A stretch of 64,000 nt of DNA from the NCBI GenBank assembly GCA_002419505.1, contig DIGF01000012.1:186001-250000 (forward strand), read 5' to 3'. The first letter of the stretch is position 1; each line of letters opens with the position of its first letter. Source of the stretch: Caryophanales bacterium UBA5729. GTDB lineage: Bacteria > Bacillota_I > Bacilli_A > Izemoplasmatales > Hujiaoplasmataceae. Position numbers and translations under genes: made by a program. This document shows, in pieces, positions 59,088 through 64,000 of the stretch. Under the pieces are notes generated by a model. That model was not told where the DNA came from. It searched no databases and was given only the letters and a program-made list of their open reading frames with translations.

Positions 59088-61049
59088 TTATAAATTTTCT
59101 TTTAATTCAAAGATTAAATCTCGAATCCTTGCCGCTTGTTCAAAGTCTAGTTCTTTCGCATACACTAACATTTGTTTTTCCAAAATTTGAATATTCTTTT
59201 CAATTTCTTTTTTACTTAATTTCTTGAAATCATAAACTTCATCATCAGTTTCCGTTTTTATAGAAATAGAATCAGGAATGCTTTTTAAAATTGTTGTCGG
59301 GGTTATATGATTGTCTAAATTGTGTTTTACTTGGATTTCTCTTCTTCTATTAGTTTCTTCAATCGCTCTTTCCATAGAACCGGTAATTTTAGACGCATAC
59401 ATAATAACATGACCATTAACGTTTCTCGCAGCTCGGCCTATAGTTTGAATTAATGATTTATCACTTCTTAAAAATCCTTCTTTATCTGCATCGAGGATTG
59501 CGATTAAAGATACTTCAGGTAAATCTAAACCTTCTCTTAAAAGATTTATCCCTACTAATATATCAAATTCACCTAATCTTAATTTTCGAATTATTTCCAT
59601 TCTTTCCAAAGATTTGATTTTCGAATGCAGATAACTTACTTTATATCCTAATGTCTTTAGGTGATTAGTTAAATCTTCGCTCATTTTTATTGTCAAAGTT
59701 GTAATTAAAACTCTTTCTTTTCTAGTAATAGTTTTACTAATTTCACTTAATAGGTCATCAATTTGGTTCATTGATTCTCTGACCTCTACTACCGGATCAA
59801 CCAGTCCGGTAGGTCTAATGATTTGTTCAATAATGTATGAACTTCTTTCTAGTTCATAATCTCCAGGTGTCGCAGACACATAAATTACTTGATTTATTTT
59901 TTCATTAAATTCAGCGAAATTTAATGGTCGATTATCCAAAGCGCTTGGAAGTCTAAAACCATAGTCGACTAAAGTTCGTTTTCTAGATCTGTCCCCATTA
60001 AACATTCCTCGAACTTGCGGAAGCGTTACGTGGGATTCATCTACAATTAAAACAAAATCTTTTGGAAAGAAATCGATTAATGTGGATGGTGTCTCACCCT
60101 CTTCTCTCAAAGCCAAGTGCCTTGAATAATTTTCAACACCCGCTACAGTCCCCATTTCTTTTAACATTTCCAAATCATACATCGTTCTTTGTTCAATTCT
60201 TTCAGCTTCTAATAACCTATTATTATCTTTAAAGTATTTAATTCTCTCTACTAACTCATTTTTTATTTTTCTTAACGCTTCTTCAAATTTATCTGTATCC
60301 GTTAAAAAATGAGATGCAGGAAATAAAGAAAGGATTTCATAATCTTTATATATTTCCCCGCTAACGATATTGAATTCTCTAATTCTTTTTACTTGATCAA
60401 AGTCAAATTCTACTCTTATACCCTTTGTTTTATTATAAGGAGGCAAAATCTCAACAACATCTCCTCTAACGCGATAACTTCCTCTAACAAAATCAACATC
60501 ATTTCTAACATATAATATCTCAACTAACTTTTTCAATAAGCTTTCTCTCGATATTTCTTCACCTTTTCTTAAAGTTGCCATTCCCGCTTTATAAACTTCA
60601 GGATCACCAATGCCATAGATACAAGAAACACTAGCTACTATAATGACATCTCTTCTTTCTAATAAAGATGATGTGGCTGCGTGTCGCAACTCATCTATTT
60701 CATCATTTATGGATGCGTCTTTTTCAATATATATGTCAGCGCCAGGAACATAAGCTTCTGGTTGATAATAATCATAGTATGAGATAAAGTACTCCACTCT
60801 ATTTTCGGGAAAGAGTGATTTTAATTCCGAATATAATTGACCAGCTAGAGTTTTGTTATGAGCCAAGACTAAAATCGGTCTATTGACCGATTGTATAACA
60901 TTAGCTACAGTATATGTTTTACCTGTTCCAGTAGCCCCTAAAAGCACCTGTTCTTTAATTCCGTTATTTAGGTTTTTTATTAACTCTTCAATCGCTTTAG
61001 GTTGATCGCCAGTGGGTTTATAGTCAGATTTTAAAATAAATTTATTCAC
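59088..61049 (-). CDS. uvrB: Excinuclease ABC subunit B
   Basis: 653 aa. Walker [16 protein letters not shown] near 38-46, beta-hairpin [19 protein letters not shown], helicase motifs [13 protein letters not shown] and QTIGRAARN, and C-terminal UVR domain ending [17 protein letters not shown]. Full length. Nucleotide excision repair damage verification. Confidence 0.97.
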   Translation of the reverse strand: MNKFILKSDYKPTGDQPKAIEELIKNLNNGIKEQVLLGATGTGKTYTVANVIQSVNRPILVLAHNKTLAGQLYSELKSLFPENRVEYFISYYDYYQPEAYVPGADIYIEKDASINDEIDELRHAATSSLLERRDVIIVASVSCIYGIGDPEVYKAGMATLRKGEEISRESLLKKLVEILYVRNDVDFVRGSYRVRGDVVEILPPYNKTKGIRVEFDFDQVKRIREFNIVSGEIYKDYEILSLFPASHFLTDTDKFEEALRKIKNELVERIKYFKDNNRLLEAERIEQRTMYDLEMLKEMGTVAGVENYSRHLALREEGETPSTLIDFFPKDFVLIVDESHVTLPQVRGMFNGDRSRKRTLVDYGFRLPSALDNRPLNFAEFNEKINQVIYVSATPGDYELERSSYIIEQIIRPTGLVDPVVEVRESMNQIDDLLSEISKTITRKERVLITTLTIKMSEDLTNHLKTLGYKVSYLHSKIKSLERMEIIRKLRLGEFDILVGINLLREGLDLPEVSLIAILDADKEGFLRSDKSLIQTIGRAARNVNGHVIMYASKITGSMERAIEETNRRREIQVKHNLDNHITPTTILKSIPDSISIKTETDDEVYDFKKLSKKEIEKNIQILEKQMLVYAKELDFEQAARIRDLIFELKENL

Positions 61050-61134
61050 ATTATCACCGCTAATAGTATAACATAGTTTTATTTGAACTGGTTATTTCTA
61101 GATTAAATTGATAAAATAGTAGTTGAGGTAAAAT

Positions 61135-62786
61135 ATGAAAGTTTTAGTTATTGGAATTAACTCTAAATTTATTCATCCCAATCTAGCTATTCGTTATATA
61201 AAAGCGAATTCATCTTTTCCAATAGAAATTAAGGAATTTACCATTAAAGATCCGATTGAGAATATTATTCAAGACATCTTGGAAATCAAGCCAGATATCT
61301 TAGCTTTTAGTTGTTATATCTAGAATATCAAAATAATAAAACAAATAGCCCAGTTTATTAGACTTCATTTGCATGAAGTGAACATTGTTTTAGGCGGCCC
61401 CGAAATAAGTTATGATTATGAAGAATATCTTTTAAATGGAATAGCCAATTTTATTGTTATTAATGAAGGCGAGCTAGCATTTGAAAAATTAATCAAACAC
61501 TTGTCCGGAGAGTACAACATCTATGATGTAGAAAATATTGCTTATCTAGAAAATGGAATTGTAAAACAAAATCAACTGATGCAAATTGAAGATCTTAACC
61601 AACTTAAAGATCCATTTTTCCAAGAAGATATAAAAGATATTTCAAAAAAAGTACAATACATCGAACTATCTAGAGGCTGTCCTTATAAGTGCAGCTATTG
61701 CTTAGCTTCTTTAGAAAAAGGATTGAGATTTTTTAATATCGATAAAGTGTTTGACCAAATTGATTATTTAGTTAATCATGGAGCGAGAACTATAAAATTT
61801 TTAGATCGGTCATTTAACGCTAATAAAAAAATAGCTTTAAGCTTTTTTAAAAACTTATCGAAAAAAACTATTCAAACTGCATATTTCAATTTGAAATAAA
61901 TGGCGATGTCCTAGATGATGATATTATTGAGTGCTTACAAAAATACTTAAAACAAAATTATATTAGGTTCGAACTTGGTATTCAGTCCACAAACCCTTCG
62001 GTAAACAAAGCTGTTGATAGATATCAAAACACAGAAAAACTAATCGAAAACATCAAAAAATTACAACTATCAAATATTATTCTCCACCTAGACTTAATTG
62101 CTGGGCTACCTTTTGAAGATCTTAATAGTTTTAAAAATACGTTTAATGATATTTTTAATCTCAATGCAAAAGAATTGCAGCTAGGGTTCCTAAAAATGCT
62201 TAAAGGGACAAAAATAAGAAGAGAATCCGGTAAACACGAATACATTTTTGATGAAAATCCCCCTTATGAAATAATCCATAATAAATATATCTCCTCTGAC
62301 GAGTTAAATCAAATTCATTTAGTGGAAACTTTCTTAGATATTTATTGGAATAAAGGGTTCATGTGTGAGACAATCAAATTATTATTGAAAAATAATAATC
62401 TTGCCTATGAGTTTTTATATGATTTAGGATTATATTATCAAAAGTTAAAATTTTCTCAAAAAAGGTATCAGTTAATTGACATATATAAGAATATTAAAGA
62501 GTATTTAGAATATAATAAAATATATAATATGGAAATAGATGCTCAACTAAAATTGGATTATTTAAATTATAATAAAATAAAACCTAAACCTTTCTGGAAT
62601 GAAAAATTAAATAAAAATGATATCATTAGAAGTTTTTTTAAATGTGATTCCAGTTTTAATATTGATATATTATATAAATACTCTTTGGTAACAAAATTTA
62701 AGAGTGGTTATCTTATCGCATTATTTTTGCCTAACATAAAAGAATTTTATGTTTTTGAAAACAATCAAATAAAAAGAATTGGATAA
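61135..62786 (+). pseudogene. B12-binding radical SAM protein (DUF4080-type), broken
   Basis: Begins MKVLVIGINSKFIHPNLAIR; TAG at 61321-61323 replaces the usual Trp codon after SCYI. The same frame goes on through LGGPEISYDYEEYLL and the radical SAM cluster ELSRGCPYKCSYCLAS to 61899. A frameshift near 61880 moves the rest (FEINGDVLDDDIIE ... GIQSTNP) to another frame, ending at 62786. Two independent lesions make it a decayed gene; sequencing error would need to strike twice. Confidence 0.85.
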
Positions 62787-62800
62787 TTCCAATTCTTTTT
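62773..62800. terminator. Bidirectional terminator
   Basis: AAGAATTGGA / TTCCAATTCTT stem with A-run and T-run on either side, between the pseudogene and pfkA. Confidence 0.85.
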
Positions 62801-62803
62801 TGT

Positions 62804-63754
62804 CTAATTTAATTTCGCTAAATATTTATATAAATCGCTTGGTCTTATTTCGGTTATCAGTGATTTTTCTAGTTCAATATGTCCAACATCTAAACTTTTA
62901 GTATAAACGGCATATCCACCTTTACCATCAATTAATAAATCTACTGCGTGAACACCCATTTTGCTGGCAAGTATTCTGTCGAAAGAACTCGGTGTTCCTC
63001 CTCTTTGAATATAACCTAAAACCGTAGCTCTTGCTTCATAGCTAGAATTGTCTTGTATTGCTTTAGCTAATTCAAATACATTGGTGATATTCTCAGCCAC
63101 AACAACAATAAGATGTCTTTTTCCCATTTTCTCTGCCTTTTTCACTTGTTCCAAAATTGTTTTTTCATCGTATCCAGTATCTTTGGTAATTACGATTTCA
63201 GCGCCACAAGCAATTCCTGAAAAAATTGAGAGATCTCCGCAATTTCTCCCCATAACTTCTACAACAGTACATCTTTGGTGAGAAAACGATGTATCTCTAA
63301 GTTTATCAATAGCATCAACCGCTGTGTCTAGCGCTGTAAAAAAGCCGATAGTAAATTCTGTTGAGGGAATATCATTATCAATCGTCCCGGGAATAGCTAT
63401 GCAGTTAATTCCCATTTCATTTAAATCCATAGCACCTCTGAAAGTGCCATCCCCACCTATACAAATAAGGTTATTAATTCCCAATGATTTTAGATTATCA
63501 ACCGCAACTTGTCTGACTGTTTTTTCTTTAAAGCTCTCAAGACGAGAAGAACCTAAAATTGTCCCACCGCGATTTAGAATCTGTCCAACATCATTTCGAT
63601 TCAGTTCCTTTATTTTTCCTTCAACTAAGCCTTTGTATCCATCAAAAACGCCAAAAGCTTGATAGCCGTAATTTATAGTGCTTCTTATAACCGCTCTTAC
63701 ACAAGCGTTCATTCCTGGCGCATCTCCGCCAGATGTTAATACTGCAATTTTCAT
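62804..63754 (-). CDS. pfkA: 6-phosphofructokinase
   Basis: 316 aa. TSGGDAPGMNACVR, ICIGGDGTFRGA and IPGTIDNDIPSTEFTIGF hold the ATP and substrate sites; GYIQRGGTPSSFDR follows. Glycolysis. GGGAG before ATG lies within the dnaE stop region, so dnaE-pfkA is an operon, as in many Firmicutes. Confidence 0.97.
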   Translation of the reverse strand: MKIAVLTSGGDAPGMNACVRAVIRSTINYGYQAFGVFDGYKGLVEGKIKELNRNDVGQILNRGGTILGSSRLESFKEKTVRQVAVDNLKSLGINNLICIGGDGTFRGAMDLNEMGINCIAIPGTIDNDIPSTEFTIGFFTALDTAVDAIDKLRDTSFSHQRCTVVEVMGRNCGDLSIFSGIACGAEIVITKDTGYDEKTILEQVKKAEKMGKRHLIVVVAENITNVFELAKAIQDNSSYEARATVLGYIQRGGTPSSFDRILASKMGVHAVDLLIDGKGGYAVYTKSLDVGHIELEKSLITEIRPSDLYKYLAKLN

Positions 63755-63760
63755 ATAAAT

Positions 63761-64000
63761 CTACTCCCTTAATAACCTAATCTCATCAATTATTACTGAT
63801 TGTCTCTGTTTTTGTAAATCGAATTTGCCTTTTACTTGGTATACTTTGCCTATTTCAAAATTAGTTTTCTCATAAATATTCGGAAAAACTACACCATCTA
63901 TGCTATTGAATTCATCTTCTAAAACGATAAAAGCCATCTCTTTGTTATTTTTAGTAAGATGTTTTTTTACCTTACTAACAACAGCTACGAAATTTAAATC
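63761..64000 (-). CDS. dnaE: DNA polymerase III alpha subunit, C-terminal end
   Basis: 80 codons visible, running in from the window edge to TAG at 63761-63763. KNNKEMAFIVLEDEFNSIDG and VVFPNIYEKTNF are the C-terminal OB-fold of DnaE. Six bases separate its stop from the pfkA ATG. Confidence 0.85.
   Translation of the reverse strand, partial: DLNFVAVVSKVKKHLTKNNKEMAFIVLEDEFNSIDGVVFPNIYEKTNFEIGKVYQVKGKFDLQKQRQSVIIDEIRLLRE

Noticed and set aside
61321..61323. TAG read as an amino acid (recoding)
   Set aside because: A second lesion downstream in the same gene makes ordinary decay more likely; TAG serves as a normal stop elsewhere, as in rlmD.

Overview
The window is low-GC DNA read with the standard genetic code: TGA ends several genes, for example at 3469 and 17116. 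A dnaE-pfkA pair, uvrB, rlmD and DUF2089/YvlB/VanZ-type genes point to a Bacillota/Mollicutes-related host, and I favour an Acholeplasma- or Izemoplasma-like one. The prophage has holin-type genes but no recognisable endolysin and no tail-lysin domain. That would fit a host without a cell wall, but this is inference.

Host DNA lies at both ends. On the left are a truncated AAA/DUF4143 ATPase (1-1074), a terminator, and a displaced 13-codon copy of the rlmD 3' end (1656-1694). On the right are rlmD, an MFS exporter, a YvlB-like protein, DUF2089, two tiny peptides plus VanZ, uvrB, a broken radical-SAM gene, pfkA and the end of dnaE. Between them, about 1695-54155, is a ~52 kb element inserted in the 3' end of rlmD. 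It is bounded by a 51-bp direct repeat (49/51 identical) and supplies rlmD with its present C-terminal tail.

Element, left to right. (i) 1864-7446: accessory genes, including a DUF3800 - nucleotidyltransferase - HEPN operon, a zinc peptidase and a second HEPN-like gene; the last two sit behind duplicated promoter cassettes. (ii) 7543-32468: an HK97-type siphovirus late region transcribed leftward (packaging, portal, protease, capsid, connectors, tail, tape measure, fibres, holin-like genes). It is interrupted by morons: a membrane protein with DUF4177, an RNase III-like/HhH-GPD protein, DUF2971, DUF1643 and metK. (iii) 32833-39768: a defence island with TrlF-type PHP-ATPase, a double adenine methylase and an AlwI-like restriction enzyme, flanked by two matching arrays of seven 11-bp units. 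(iv) 39875-44415: replication, antirepressor, tyrosine recombinase and divergent repressors. (v) 44589-46547: a small ORF and a large serine recombinase. (vi) 46679-53692: glycosyltransferase, patatin, TetR, DegV, HAD phosphatase and a three-gene ABC transporter, lying between two copies of the recombinase 3' end and terminator.

How it fits together: a temperate phage integrated by a serine recombinase carries several independently acquired defence or fitness cassettes. The best candidates for undescribed biology are the DUF3800-NTase-HEPN operon, the RNase III/HhH fusion between terL and portal, the phased 11-bp arrays, a shared unusual promoter motif, and the paired PxxYWxQ micropeptides before vanZ.
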